The translations under genes and the position numbers were made by a program. Below are positions 53,351-62,184 of a stretch of DNA of 64,000 nt, piece after piece (positions within the stretch are counted from its first letter, which is position 1; each line of letters opens with the position of its first letter). Origin of the DNA: Bacteroidia bacterium (GTDB taxonomy: Bacteria; Bacteroidota; Bacteroidia; J057); contig JAUIKF010000002.1 in the NCBI GenBank assembly GCA_030430575.1, positions 248,001 to 312,000 on the forward strand. Reading direction: 5' to 3'. Under the pieces are notes generated by a model, which did not search any database, was not told where the DNA came from, and saw only the letters and a program-made list of their open reading frames with translations.

Positions 53351-54055
53351 ATGGAAATTCCAATTGCACCTGTCCGCAAGGACGTCGACAGACGTCCGTT
53401 GTTCATCGCTACGGGGATTCTTAGCCTTCTCCTCAGCTTACTACTCAAAACCCTTTATTGGTGGGAAGGAGGTTCCTTTCTCTCCTCCCTTCACGGCATC
53501 TCGGAAGGGTTACTTTTAGCCGCAATTATTGTGGGGGTCATCTGGCACAGTCAAGGAGAGAGTGGCAAAGAGCGCCTGCTCCGTGCAGAAAAGACCGAGC
53601 ATGTGCGCATGCAAATTAGCTATAAACATAGCTGGCGTTTGCTTTCTTCTGCACTTTTAGTATTAGCCATTTTGGTCTGGCTGAGCTTGCTCCTTAGGAG
53701 TCTTTGGCACATGCAGACTACTGCTTATTTACCCGAATACATGCTGGCACTTTTGGGTGGACTCTTGGCGGCCTACGCCATTCGCAATCTCTGGATCAAC
53801 CTCCACCACCAACCTTTCCGCATCTTGCTCACCGAGCGCGCAATCATCTTCTACAAAGACATGTACAAGGAAGTCCGTTGGAACCAAATCAAGGCTATCG
53901 AGCGCCATGGACCCAGTGTATATTTTATCCTGAAGCATCAGCCACTTCAAAAGATCGACCTCTCTGAATTAGGCCTGGGCAAAGAAAATTTTGACCTAGC
54001 GATCAAGGAGCAGGCGATGTATCGGGGGATTGTGTATTGGGAAGGCATGTGGTGA
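53351..54055 (+). CDS. Membrane protein with PH-like domain
   Basis: This 234-residue protein has four hydrophobic segments in its first 150 residues (ATGILSLLLSLLLKTLYW, LLLAAIIVGVIW, LLSSALLVLAILVWLSLLL, YMLALLGGLLAAYAI). A soluble tail of about 75 residues has strands PFRILLTERAIIFYKDMYKE and VRWNQIKAIERHG, resembling bacterial PH domains. The function is unknown. The TGA stop is the first three bases of a family A repeat (TGAGACCG at 54053-54060). Confidence 0.6.
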   Translation: MEIPIAPVRKDVDRRPLFIATGILSLLLSLLLKTLYWWEGGSFLSSLHGISEGLLLAAIIVGVIWHSQGESGKERLLRAEKTEHVRMQISYKHSWRLLSSALLVLAILVWLSLLLRSLWHMQTTAYLPEYMLALLGGLLAAYAIRNLWINLHHQPFRILLTERAIIFYKDMYKEVRWNQIKAIERHGPSVYFILKHQPLQKIDLSELGLGKENFDLAIKEQAMYRGIVYWEGMW

Positions 54056-54273
54056 GACCGTTCAGGCTCGAAGACTCGCCTTCACTGTCAGATGCCAGAT
54101 CGTTCGTGCCTTCGACACTCACTGTCAGATCGCTCGCCCTTCGGGCTGTCAGACTAAGAGATGAAAGAAATGCCTTTGTCTGACAACGAGTCTTCGAGTG
54201 GTCTCTTATCTGACAGTGAGCACAGCGAACGATCTGATAGCGAGGGCGAGTCTTCGAAGCCCGAGCGGTCTCA
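54053..54273. repeat. Family A dispersed palindromic repeat, copy 4
   Basis: The element fills the whole gap between two converging genes. It begins TGAGACCG (TGA is the stop of the left gene) and ends CGGTCTCA (TCA is the complement of the gldG stop). The arms are CTCGAAGACTCGCCTTCACT and inverses with GTCTGACAACGAGTCTTCGA. Confidence 0.88.
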
Positions 54274-56058
54274 ACTCCCGTACTTCCGCTTTCTCAACCA
54301 AAATCGTATGAGGCCAAAGGCCAGGATCAACAAAACTGGCAGGATCAGATTCACTGCCTGGATCATCCCGACACGATTCCGAATCTTGTCGGGATCGAGG
54401 CGGCGGGCGACGACTTCTTTGGAGCGGATATTGGTGAGGGTCTGGTCGCCAGTGAGGTAGTCTATGGTGTTGAGTAACAGGGTCTTATTGTCATAAGGCA
54501 TATTGCCACGCTTGCCGCGAAATTGCTTGCCCATCACAAAATCTCCGTCGGAGATGACTGCCATGCGACGGCCTTGGCCGGCGCGGGCGAGGTAGTCTGC
54601 CAGCACCTGATCCTTCAGGCTGGAATCCAGTTCTGCAAGGCGGTTGGACATGCGTTCGAGCATGTCTGAGCGCTCCAAAAAGGCGGCATCTGGCGCCTTA
54701 GGGAAGACGGAGTCTGTAGGGGCCATACGTCCTTTAAACAGAGAAGTAAACGCCCCTTCCATCATCAGGCCCATGATTCGGCCTCCTTTGTTGAAAAGAT
54801 TTTGGGGCGGAGGATTCTCCAATAGCATATTCAAATCGATGAATTGGGTACCTTGTACTGTTCGGCTATAGGGAGAACTTTGGATGAAAGCGCTCTTGCT
54901 CACACCTACTTGCGCAAAGGTGTCGATGCTGGCAGCATTTCGGAGAAGGACGGCATCCACATTCCGTGTGACGGGATGATTGGGCAGGCTGAAAAGCAGG
55001 GGATGGAAGATCCATCGTTTGGATTCAAATTGCTCTGCCTCGGTGTTAAATACCTCTGTAGGTTCACAACTCAGGTCTTGAACAAGATCGTAATTGACCT
55101 TAAACCCATAGTTCATGAACATGTCGTCAAGGTTGAGGTCGTACAGTTGGGTAAGGGTAGATCGTTTTTCGTACAGATCCAGGTCTACAATCTGTTGATC
55201 TAGAATCCAGAGGACATTTCCGCCACGCATCAAGTATTGATCGATTTCGTATTTCTCCCGTTCACTGAAGGCTGTTGTCGGCTGTAGAATCATCAGCAGA
55301 TCAACGCTTGGGCTGATTTCACCATTTTCAGTATGATCGGCAAGGTTGATAGGGGCAATGTGATAGGCATTGTCGAGCCCATTGAGCAGCTCGCGCATCT
55401 CCGTACGCACGTCTACGACGCGCGGCTCTGGTTTCCCATCAGGGCCTACGGCCTCCTGAATGATAGGTGTCATTTCATGCTCGTCATGGCCTTGTAGGAC
55501 AGCGATCAAGCCGCGACGGTCACGGTTGAGGTTGCGGATCGCTGAGACGATCTTGTATTCAAGATCAGCCTCTGCCTTGTCAAAATTGACCTGGCCATTC
55601 GGAAAGGCGCAGCCTTTGAGCAGGTCTACATATTGCACCTGCTCTCGGTAGTGCAAGACCGCAACGGGAAACATATCCTTGCGTTGTGTCTCCGTATTGG
55701 AGACGCGGACTTGGACAGGAATGGGCGGGAAGCCCCTTTTCCGCAAGTCAGCCATCAATCCAGGATTTCCACTGGGGTCGATGAATTCGAAGTCAAATGA
55801 TCCACCTGCATGCTGTTGCAATTCCACTAATGTAGTGCGCAAGGATTCCTGAAAGCGGCGAATGTTAGCAGGAAATTCGCCTTCTAAGTAAATCTCGACA
55901 TAAAACGGGTATTCGAGGTTCTCCATCGTCTCCTCGCTAATTTCCGATAGGGAATAGCGGCCTTCCTTCGTCAAATCCACTCGCGTGAAGTAACTCGACC
56001 CTATCAAATTGACAAAGATCAGGATGACGATGATGATGAGTAAGTTTATATTTTTCAC
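54271..56058 (-). CDS. gldG: Gliding motility ABC transporter component GldG
   Basis: GldG is the auxiliary subunit, with a large periplasmic part, of the GldAFG ABC transporter required for gliding in several Bacteroidota. The 595-residue protein has an N-terminal helix (NLLIIIVILIFVNLIGSSYF), the family's VDLTKEGRYSLSEIS segment, the ABC_transp_aux domain (LIAVLQGHDEHE, MILQPTTAFSEREKYEIDQY) and a C-terminal helix (VNLILPVLLILAFGLI). gldF lies upstream on the same strand, separated by 82 bases. gldA is not in view. The stop codon is part of a family A repeat. Confidence 0.93.
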   Translation of the reverse strand: MKNINLLIIIVILIFVNLIGSSYFTRVDLTKEGRYSLSEISEETMENLEYPFYVEIYLEGEFPANIRRFQESLRTTLVELQQHAGGSFDFEFIDPSGNPGLMADLRKRGFPPIPVQVRVSNTETQRKDMFPVAVLHYREQVQYVDLLKGCAFPNGQVNFDKAEADLEYKIVSAIRNLNRDRRGLIAVLQGHDEHEMTPIIQEAVGPDGKPEPRVVDVRTEMRELLNGLDNAYHIAPINLADHTENGEISPSVDLLMILQPTTAFSEREKYEIDQYLMRGGNVLWILDQQIVDLDLYEKRSTLTQLYDLNLDDMFMNYGFKVNYDLVQDLSCEPTEVFNTEAEQFESKRWIFHPLLFSLPNHPVTRNVDAVLLRNAASIDTFAQVGVSKSAFIQSSPYSRTVQGTQFIDLNMLLENPPPQNLFNKGGRIMGLMMEGAFTSLFKGRMAPTDSVFPKAPDAAFLERSDMLERMSNRLAELDSSLKDQVLADYLARAGQGRRMAVISDGDFVMGKQFRGKRGNMPYDNKTLLLNTIDYLTGDQTLTNIRSKEVVARRLDPDKIRNRVGMIQAVNLILPVLLILAFGLIRFWLRKRKYGS

Positions 56059-56059
56059 A

Positions 56060-56135
56060 GGAAGAGAAATGATAGAATGATTGGAGGATAGAAGGAGATA
56101 ATGAAATGAATAAAGGAGAAAATGATTAGATGATT
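56060..56135. repeat. Family F repeat between gldF and gldG
   Basis: GAAATGATAGAATGATTGGA and GAAAATGATTAGATGATTAA phrases fill the gap. Read on the minus strand they give CTATCATTTCTCTTCC directly before the gldG ATG. Confidence 0.55.
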
Positions 56136-56140
56136 AATTT

Positions 56141-56875
56141 TTAATTCCTCCGCCCATTCAACATCATTTTGGTACCAATAAGTGCTGCTGTCACAAAGCT
56201 GATAAAGTAAACCACATCTCGCGTATCTATCACGCCGCGACTGATGCTGCGATAGTGTTCCATGATTCCAAGTTTTAATAAAAACGCGTTTACCCCTTCC
56301 AGTACCTTTACTCCAGCCATAAAATCAAATGCCAGGAAAAAGAAGAAACAGAGGAAAACCCCTAAAATGAAGGAAACAATCTGATTGTCTGTGATGGCGG
56401 AGGTAAATAGGCCAATAGCAGCAAAGATAGCTCCCAAAGAAAACAACCCGATATAGGCCCCGATGGTCGCGCCGACATCTAAGTTCCCAACGGGCTTGCC
56501 GAGCATATAGACTGTGACAAAGTATATCAGGGTTGGGAGCAGGGCAAAAAACACCAAAAACACAGCTGCAAAGTATTTCCCTAAAATCAATTGCCAATCA
56601 GTCAGCGGTTTGGTAATGAGGAATTCGATGGTGCCAGTCTTCATCTCTTCGGAGAAGGAACGCATGGTGATGGCAGGCACCAAAAACAGGAAAAAATAAG
56701 GCCCAAAGTCGAACAGGGCATCCATAGATGCATACCCCGTCTCCAAGATATTATACTCAAACAGCCAAAAAAATAGGCCGATTCCGACCAAGAAGACCGT
56801 GATCACCACATAGGCGATCAGCGAGTTGATAAAGCTAGCGACTTCTTTTTGAAAAATGGTGAGAATGCCGTGCAT
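56141..56875 (-). CDS. gldF: Gliding motility ABC transporter permease GldF
   Basis: GldF is the membrane-spanning subunit of the GldAFG transporter. The 244-residue protein has six hydrophobic segments. Typical stretches are FQKEVASFINSLIAYVVITV at the start, MRSFSEEMKTGTIEFLITKP in the middle (ABC-2 permease coupling region) and YFISFVTAALIGTKMMLNGR at the end. It is followed by gldG in the same operon. The leader (AACCTAGAACCTAAAACGTT before the ATG) is a family E phrase. Confidence 0.93.
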   Translation of the reverse strand: MHGILTIFQKEVASFINSLIAYVVITVFLVGIGLFFWLFEYNILETGYASMDALFDFGPYFFLFLVPAITMRSFSEEMKTGTIEFLITKPLTDWQLILGKYFAAVFLVFFALLPTLIYFVTVYMLGKPVGNLDVGATIGAYIGLFSLGAIFAAIGLFTSAITDNQIVSFILGVFLCFFFFLAFDFMAGVKVLEGVNAFLLKLGIMEHYRSISRGVIDTRDVVYFISFVTAALIGTKMMLNGRRN

Positions 56876-56877
56876 GA

Positions 56878-56950
56878 AACGTTTTAGGTTCTAGGTTTTA
56901 TGTTTTAGGTTTTGGGTTGACGCGAAACACTAAACCCAAAACTCAAAACT
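56878..56950. repeat. Family E inverted repeat upstream of gldF
   Basis: TTTTAGGTTCTAGGTTTTAT and AGGTTTTGGGTT are answered after a short loop by AAACCCAAAACTCAAAACTT. The left arm is the gldF leader and the right arm sits at the stop of the preceding minus-strand gene. Confidence 0.65.
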
Positions 56951-56952
56951 TT

Positions 56953-57417
56953 TTATAAATCATTGATCCACTCTTTCATCTGGTTGACGCCTTTGGCGCC
57001 TTTATTTTTGATCAAGCAATCTTTGATGGCTTTGTTCTGGTTGCGCATGCTTTTTCGCAACTCTTCCAGACGCTTGGCTGGGTCTGCGTCTGCGGCTTTG
57101 ATTTCAGCTAGGCTGAGTCGTTCACGCAAGTCATCATTGACTGGCGTCACAAAGCATTCGCATTTGGTCTTCTCCGCCTTGTCCCCTTCACAATACCGCG
57201 AATTAAGCTCCATAAGCGGTGTTTTGCCAAAAATAACATTTGTACCTTTGGCCTTCAGGTCATCGACTGTTCCGCCTTGCCAGAAGAACCAGCCAAGGGC
57301 TACAATGAGGATGAGGCCAACTGCCTTGAGAAGTTTTGAGGCTACTTTGAAGATCAGATAAGCCGCGCCGACGATGGCGAGGACAGTGATGAGGCCATTA
57401 ATGGGAGGTATATCCAT
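56953..57417 (-). CDS. Small membrane-anchored protein of unknown function
   Basis: This 154-residue protein has two close hydrophobic stretches near the N-terminus (LITVLAIVGAAYLIFKVA and VGLILIVALGWFFW). A soluble part with two cysteines (YCEGDKAEKTKCECF) and a helical C-terminus rich in lysine (LRKSMRNQNKAIKDCLIKNK) follow. I recognise no family. It lies upstream of gldF on the same strand but separated by a family E hairpin, so co-transcription is uncertain. Confidence 0.6.
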   Translation of the reverse strand: MDIPPINGLITVLAIVGAAYLIFKVASKLLKAVGLILIVALGWFFWQGGTVDDLKAKGTNVIFGKTPLMELNSRYCEGDKAEKTKCECFVTPVNDDLRERLSLAEIKAADADPAKRLEELRKSMRNQNKAIKDCLIKNKGAKGVNQMKEWINDL

Positions 57418-57506
57418 GGGAAGAGGAGTGTTGAATCAATTTTAAATTGTTTGCAAAGTGTAAAAACAAATTGGCAAATTAGGCAAATCGTCACGCCGCC
57501 AAATTT

Positions 57507-58994
57507 ATGAAACTATCGGGACAACAACATAAGATCGGTTATTGGGGCGAAATATTGCTCATGCTGGGACTTTGTTTGCCCCTGTTGTGGATCAACGTGA
57601 GGGACTCTCACGACTGGGGCGGCGACTTTGCGATGTATCTCCAGCAAACCGAAAATTTGGTTTCGGGAGCACCGCAGACTTCGACGGGCTACGTCTATAA
57701 CGAAGCTTATCCTATGCTCGGACCCAAGGTCTATCCTGTGGGGCTACCATTGGTACTTTCTCCAGTTTATGCGGTTTATGGCCATGATCTACAAGCTTAT
57801 GGCCGTTGGCTTTCACTTTGGTTGATCGCACTGGGGCTGTTGATGTATCGTGTATTTCGCTTACAGGTAAGTGCTTTGAGTGCTGTTTTGCTCTGCCTGA
57901 TCGTCCTTTACAATCCCTGGACACTTCAGTTCAAAGCAGAGATCATGTCTGAAATCCCCTTTGGTGTGTGGAGTTTAGGGGCTTATTTATGGTTTGTACA
58001 GGGTAAAAGTAATGGCTCGGCTGTATTAGCAGGAGTGTGTGGAGGAATGGCCCTTGCTACCAGAAGTATCGGGTTAGCCCTTTTGGTAGGGATTGCGCTG
58101 TTTGTGATAATGGGTTGGGGTAGGCGTAAATTGGGACAAAAGGCCCTTATCCGTGGAGGCATAGCTGTGGGCATTGCCTGGCTACTTTCCTTTTTACTCA
58201 ATCGCCTTATTTTTTCCATTCCCTCAGGCAGCGAATTGTACCAAAACCACTTTGATTTTGCCAGTACTGGACAGACCATTCTCCACAATACGGCCTACTA
58301 TTTCACCGTCCTTGAAAGCTTCTTCCGCCTCAAAATGGGCGATTGGCGTTTTATCGCTGTTCTGACGCAAGCTGCGCTACTAGTGTTCACAGTCATCGGT
58401 GGCATGAACCGCTGGATGCGTGGCCTCAGGTTGCTGGATTGGTGGCTGTTGGCTTATGTTGGGATGTTGCTGGTCTATCCCTATCAGTCCAGCGGTTTCC
58501 GCTTTTTGTTTCCTATGATTCCCTTTTTGCTTGTCTACGCGGTAGAAGGTTTTGAGGCGATTTCTTGGGCAAAGATATACGAGGTTCCACGCCCTGCGCT
58601 GATATTTGCCCTAGGCCTCATTATTTTGCTCCAATACCCCAAAGGCATCCAAGAAGTCATCCACTACCAAGACGTCATCCAGGGCGGGCCCCAACAGGCT
58701 ACCCCCAAAGCCGCATTTCATTTTATCCAAACCCAAATTCCAGAAGAAACCGTCATTACATTTACTAAGCCGCGTGTCCTGGCGTTTTATACCGGAAGAA
58801 AAGGGTTTTGTAATCCGCCAGACGATACGGCAGAAGAAGTGAAGGCAAGTTTGGAAGCAAAAGGAATTCAGTATGTTTTATGGGAACCCTCTCTTCATAA
58901 CCCTGGTTTGGCAGCATTTCTGAAGGAGTATCCGATAGAGGAGGTATGGAAAAAAGGAGAAATGGTATTGTATAAAAAGCTGGAAAATAGATGA
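57507..58994 (+). CDS. GT-C fold glycosyltransferase-like membrane protein
   Basis: This 495-residue polytopic protein is related by pattern to GT39/ArnT-like enzymes that use a polyprenyl-phosphate sugar donor. After the first helix (LLMLGLCLPLLWINV) comes the acidic loop SHDWGGDFAMYLQQTENLVS, where the aspartates would be catalytic. About ten more helices follow. The last 100 residues form a soluble domain (FHFIQTQIPEETVITFTKPR, FLKEYPIEEVWKKGEMVLYK). The stop overlaps the next gene's start by four bases (ATGA), so it is translationally coupled to a surface adhesin it may modify (inference). Confidence 0.75.
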   Translation: MKLSGQQHKIGYWGEILLMLGLCLPLLWINVRDSHDWGGDFAMYLQQTENLVSGAPQTSTGYVYNEAYPMLGPKVYPVGLPLVLSPVYAVYGHDLQAYGRWLSLWLIALGLLMYRVFRLQVSALSAVLLCLIVLYNPWTLQFKAEIMSEIPFGVWSLGAYLWFVQGKSNGSAVLAGVCGGMALATRSIGLALLVGIALFVIMGWGRRKLGQKALIRGGIAVGIAWLLSFLLNRLIFSIPSGSELYQNHFDFASTGQTILHNTAYYFTVLESFFRLKMGDWRFIAVLTQAALLVFTVIGGMNRWMRGLRLLDWWLLAYVGMLLVYPYQSSGFRFLFPMIPFLLVYAVEGFEAISWAKIYEVPRPALIFALGLIILLQYPKGIQEVIHYQDVIQGGPQQATPKAAFHFIQTQIPEETVITFTKPRVLAFYTGRKGFCNPPDDTAEEVKASLEAKGIQYVLWEPSLHNPGLAAFLKEYPIEEVWKKGEMVLYKKLENR

Positions 58995-61273
58995 TCAGAC
59001 TGTTGTGTGTGTTGGTACTTTGTGGTATGACAATGCCAGTATCTGGCCAGTTGAGCCAAGGAACGGATTTCTGGTTGGGATTCATGGAACATGTGGATAT
59101 ATCGGGAAATAGCAAAGTCTTGCTAATCAGTTCGGAACATAGTACCTCTGGTATGATCTCCCTCCCCCTCAAAGATTGGAACCAGTCATTTACCGTGAAG
59201 CCGGGCATTGTGACCACTGTTTTCCTTCCTCATAATGCAGAGACCCTGGGTTCTGAACGCAAGGACAATACAGGTATCCACGTCACCTCCCAGCATCCCA
59301 TTTCCGTCTACGCCCACCAATACGCCAATGCGCGATCCGAAGCCGCCCTGATCCTACCTACCCCCGCGTTGGGCAAGGAATATTATGCCATGAGTTTCAA
59401 AGGCTATATTGAGCGGGGGGTTCCGTATCCTTCGGAGTTTTTGGCTGTCGCCGTCACCGACGGGACGGAGATATATATCACCATGTCGGATCGCACCCCC
59501 AAGACACCTGTTCCAGGCACGACACGCAAGGTGACGCTCAACCGTGGAGAGACTTTTCAGGTGCATGCAGCTGACGAGAACGGAGACCTGACAGGCTCCC
59601 ATTTGGTATCCAATAAGCCCTTTGCCGTATTCTCTGGCAATGTGTGGACCCAGGTGCCTGGCGGTTGTATCGCCCCCGACAACCTCTACGAGCAGATGTA
59701 TCCGCTCCGACATTGGGGCGAAGACTACTTTGCCATGCCTAGTCATAAGGCAGACTTTAACCTCCTCCGTATCCTCGCTTCTGAGAACCAAACCACTGTG
59801 CGCATCAATGGCAAAGTGGTCACAACCCTTAATTCCGGTAAATTCATCGACCACCGTTTTTCAGATGAGCCTGTTTCCATTACCTCTAATAAACCTATCC
59901 TCGTCGCCCAATACCTCTCCAGCCACGAATGCAATACCCGAGCAGACTTGTTGCAAGGAGACCCTTCCATGTTTTTGCTCAATCACCTCCAGCAGACCAG
60001 CCGAAAAGCGACTTTTTACGCCTCGCCCTATGAGAAGATTTCCTCGAACTTCATCTCTGTGCTAGCCCGAACGGCTGATGTCAATACCGTCATCCTCGAC
60101 GGAGATACCATGCGTGGATTTAAGCGTATCCGCCACATGCCCAACTATTCTTATGCCAATCTTCAGGTCTTTAGCGGTATTCATCATTTGGAGGCAGAAG
60201 GCTGTGGATTTATCGCTTACTGTTATGGCTATGGGCAATTGGAGTCCTATGCTTATGCGACGAGCTTGGGCTTTCGGGTGTATGATGAATACAACAATCC
60301 CATTCCCGAAGGAGGGTGTTTGGGGGACACATTTGTGTTTCACTGTGGGGTGGATATGGAGGTGGTAAAGCCATCTTGGCGATTAGGGGACGGTACGCGA
60401 GTGGATTCGAGTTTTGCGATTCATGCCTATGAAAGGGGCGGGACGTATAACGTTTCCCTAATCCTAGAAAATTATTGCTTAAACCGGGTGGATACCATTG
60501 TTCGGAAACTGACGGTGACACCGCCGTTGGAGCTAGAGACGATGGCCGATACGACAGTGTGTGCGGGGACTTCGGTCCACCTAAAAACCGCGGAGCGGGA
60601 AGAAGGGGTGATTTACCATTGGAGTGGGCCCAATGATTTTTACACCACTGCAGCTGACCCTATGGTCTTAGCCTCAGATGGTTCTTATGGAGGAGAATAT
60701 ACCGTGATCGCCACTGGTTCGAGCTGCTATTCCCTTCCTGGGAAACTCCAGTTGACAGTCCGGGACCTCAACCCCAAATTGGGCCGCGATACGAGCCTAT
60801 GTCCAGGCGATCAGCTTTTCCTGAACGCTGATACCACGTTGGCGCAGTCCTTCTTGTGGCAGGATGGGAGCACCCATCCGCGCTTACGTGTCTATCAAGC
60901 TGGTGTTTATAAGCTTGAAGTGCGAGATGAATTTGGCTGTGAAGGCAGCGATAGTGTACAGATATTTCGCAAATGTCCACCGGCAGTGTTTCTGCCGCCT
61001 TACTTCACCCCAGATGGCGATGGCCGGAATGATTTCTTTGGCGCGTCTATCGACGTCGACTTTACGAATTATGAATTGTGGATCTTTACTGAAGATATGC
61101 AGTTGGTTTTTCACTCGAATGACCCTGCTGAGACATGGGATGGGACCTACGCTGGGGAAGACTTGCCGCCTGACGCCTTTCGATGGCGCCTTTCCTTCCG
61201 CGAGCAGGATCAGCGCACGGGAGCCAAGGACTTCCGCCAGGAAGGCTGGGTGGAGCTGGTGCGAGGAGAATGA
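58991..61273 (+). CDS. Surface protein with IgGFc-binding-like and PKD modules, T9SS type B tail
   Basis: This 760-residue secreted protein has a signal peptide ending MPVSGQ. The first 430 residues match the IgGFc-binding-protein N-terminal region of Bacteroidota adhesins (QLSQGTDFWLGFMEHVDISG, ISVYAHQYANARSEAALILP, CIAPDNLYEQMYP). A PKD module follows (VVKPSWRLGDGTRVDSSFAI), then another Ig-like module with VCAGTSVHLK. The C-terminus is the gliding-motility-associated CHU_C domain (FLPPYFTPDGDGRNDFFGAS to WVELV), which directs T9SS type B secretion. The ATG overlaps the stop of the glycosyltransferase-like gene. Confidence 0.88.
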   Translation: MIRLLCVLVLCGMTMPVSGQLSQGTDFWLGFMEHVDISGNSKVLLISSEHSTSGMISLPLKDWNQSFTVKPGIVTTVFLPHNAETLGSERKDNTGIHVTSQHPISVYAHQYANARSEAALILPTPALGKEYYAMSFKGYIERGVPYPSEFLAVAVTDGTEIYITMSDRTPKTPVPGTTRKVTLNRGETFQVHAADENGDLTGSHLVSNKPFAVFSGNVWTQVPGGCIAPDNLYEQMYPLRHWGEDYFAMPSHKADFNLLRILASENQTTVRINGKVVTTLNSGKFIDHRFSDEPVSITSNKPILVAQYLSSHECNTRADLLQGDPSMFLLNHLQQTSRKATFYASPYEKISSNFISVLARTADVNTVILDGDTMRGFKRIRHMPNYSYANLQVFSGIHHLEAEGCGFIAYCYGYGQLESYAYATSLGFRVYDEYNNPIPEGGCLGDTFVFHCGVDMEVVKPSWRLGDGTRVDSSFAIHAYERGGTYNVSLILENYCLNRVDTIVRKLTVTPPLELETMADTTVCAGTSVHLKTAEREEGVIYHWSGPNDFYTTAADPMVLASDGSYGGEYTVIATGSSCYSLPGKLQLTVRDLNPKLGRDTSLCPGDQLFLNADTTLAQSFLWQDGSTHPRLRVYQAGVYKLEVRDEFGCEGSDSVQIFRKCPPAVFLPPYFTPDGDGRNDFFGASIDVDFTNYELWIFTEDMQLVFHSNDPAETWDGTYAGEDLPPDAFRWRLSFREQDQRTGAKDFRQEGWVELVRGE

Positions 61274-61641
61274 GGAAATGAGTGGATGAGAGAATGATGG
61301 AATGATAGAATAGGGGGCGGATTATGCAAAGAGCCGAGCACGATCCGGAAATCCGCCCCAGCTTTCAGCTTTATTTTGATTAGTTGCTGAGGCAAGGAGT
61401 AGGGGGCGGATTACGCGAAGAGCCGAGCACGATCCGGAAATCCGCCCCAGCGTTATATTTTTGCTTCCGCAAATAGGTACTGGGTCGGATTACACAAAGA
61501 CCCAAGCACAATCCGGAAATCCGCCCTAGCTTCGAGCTTTTTTCCCTTAGCTGCTTAGCAAGCTGTCGAGGATTTCCGGACTGAGCGGTGGATCTTTGCG
61601 TAATCCTCGACAAAACCCTAAAAGATATTTATCTTTCCATT
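61274..61641. repeat. Left REP array beside the RAYT gene
   Basis: After a short family F phrase (61274-61312) three REP units follow at 61314-61360, 61403-61449 and 61482-61528. Each has stems GGGGCGGATT and AATCCGCCCC around a GC-rich loop. A fourth, inverted variant with different stems (TCGAGGATT and AATCCTCGA) lies at 61566-61610. The first two units are 89 bases apart. No other gene is present in this 368-base gap. Confidence 0.88.
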
Positions 61642-62184
61642 ATGTCAGGATACAAGATATTTGAGGGAAACCCTCATTTCCTTACCACAACTATTGTTGA
61701 TTGGATCGATCTATTTACACGGAAAGAATATTGCCTAGAAATTATAGAATCGTTGAAGTATTGCCAGAAGAATAAAGGCTTGGTCATACATGCTTATGTC
61801 ATTATGCCTAGTCATCTTCACATGATTTTGTCTACCGCAGGCGATCATAAACTATCAGATGTTCTTCGAGATTTTAAGCAATTTACATCGAGAAGGCTTA
61901 TTCAAATGATCAAAGAGATTCCAGAAAGTCGTAGAGAATGGTTGTTGGACAAATTTTCCGCTGCCGCTCATAAGAATCCCAAGATTCGTCATTACCAGTT
62001 GTGGCAGCCAGGGAATCACCCCAAGGTGATACAGACACTTCCTTTCCTAGAAGAAAAGCTCAATTATATTCATCAAAATCCTGTGAAGGCGATGATTGTG
62101 AGTGATTCTACTCATTATCTCTTTAGCTCTTCGGCGGCTTATTGTGGACAAAGTTCTTTGCTGGATATAGATCTTTTGATCTGA
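61642..62184 (+). CDS. REP-associated tyrosine transposase (RAYT, Y1/HUH family)
   Basis: RAYTs are domesticated relatives of IS200/IS605 transposases that cut REP palindromes as single strands. The 180-residue product has the HUH pair His58/His60 (IMPSHLHMIL), the catalytic tyrosine Tyr142 (LNYIHQNPVKA), and the WQPGNHPKVIQT segment typical of one RAYT group. I chose the ATG at 61642 (MSGYKIFEGN), the usual family start, rather than the in-frame start at 61588, which lies inside a REP. The gene is flanked on both sides by tandem REP units, its likely substrates. No second transposase gene or terminal repeats of an IS are seen. Confidence 0.92.
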   Translation: MSGYKIFEGNPHFLTTTIVDWIDLFTRKEYCLEIIESLKYCQKNKGLVIHAYVIMPSHLHMILSTAGDHKLSDVLRDFKQFTSRRLIQMIKEIPESRREWLLDKFSAAAHKNPKIRHYQLWQPGNHPKVIQTLPFLEEKLNYIHQNPVKAMIVSDSTHYLFSSSAAYCGQSSLLDIDLLI

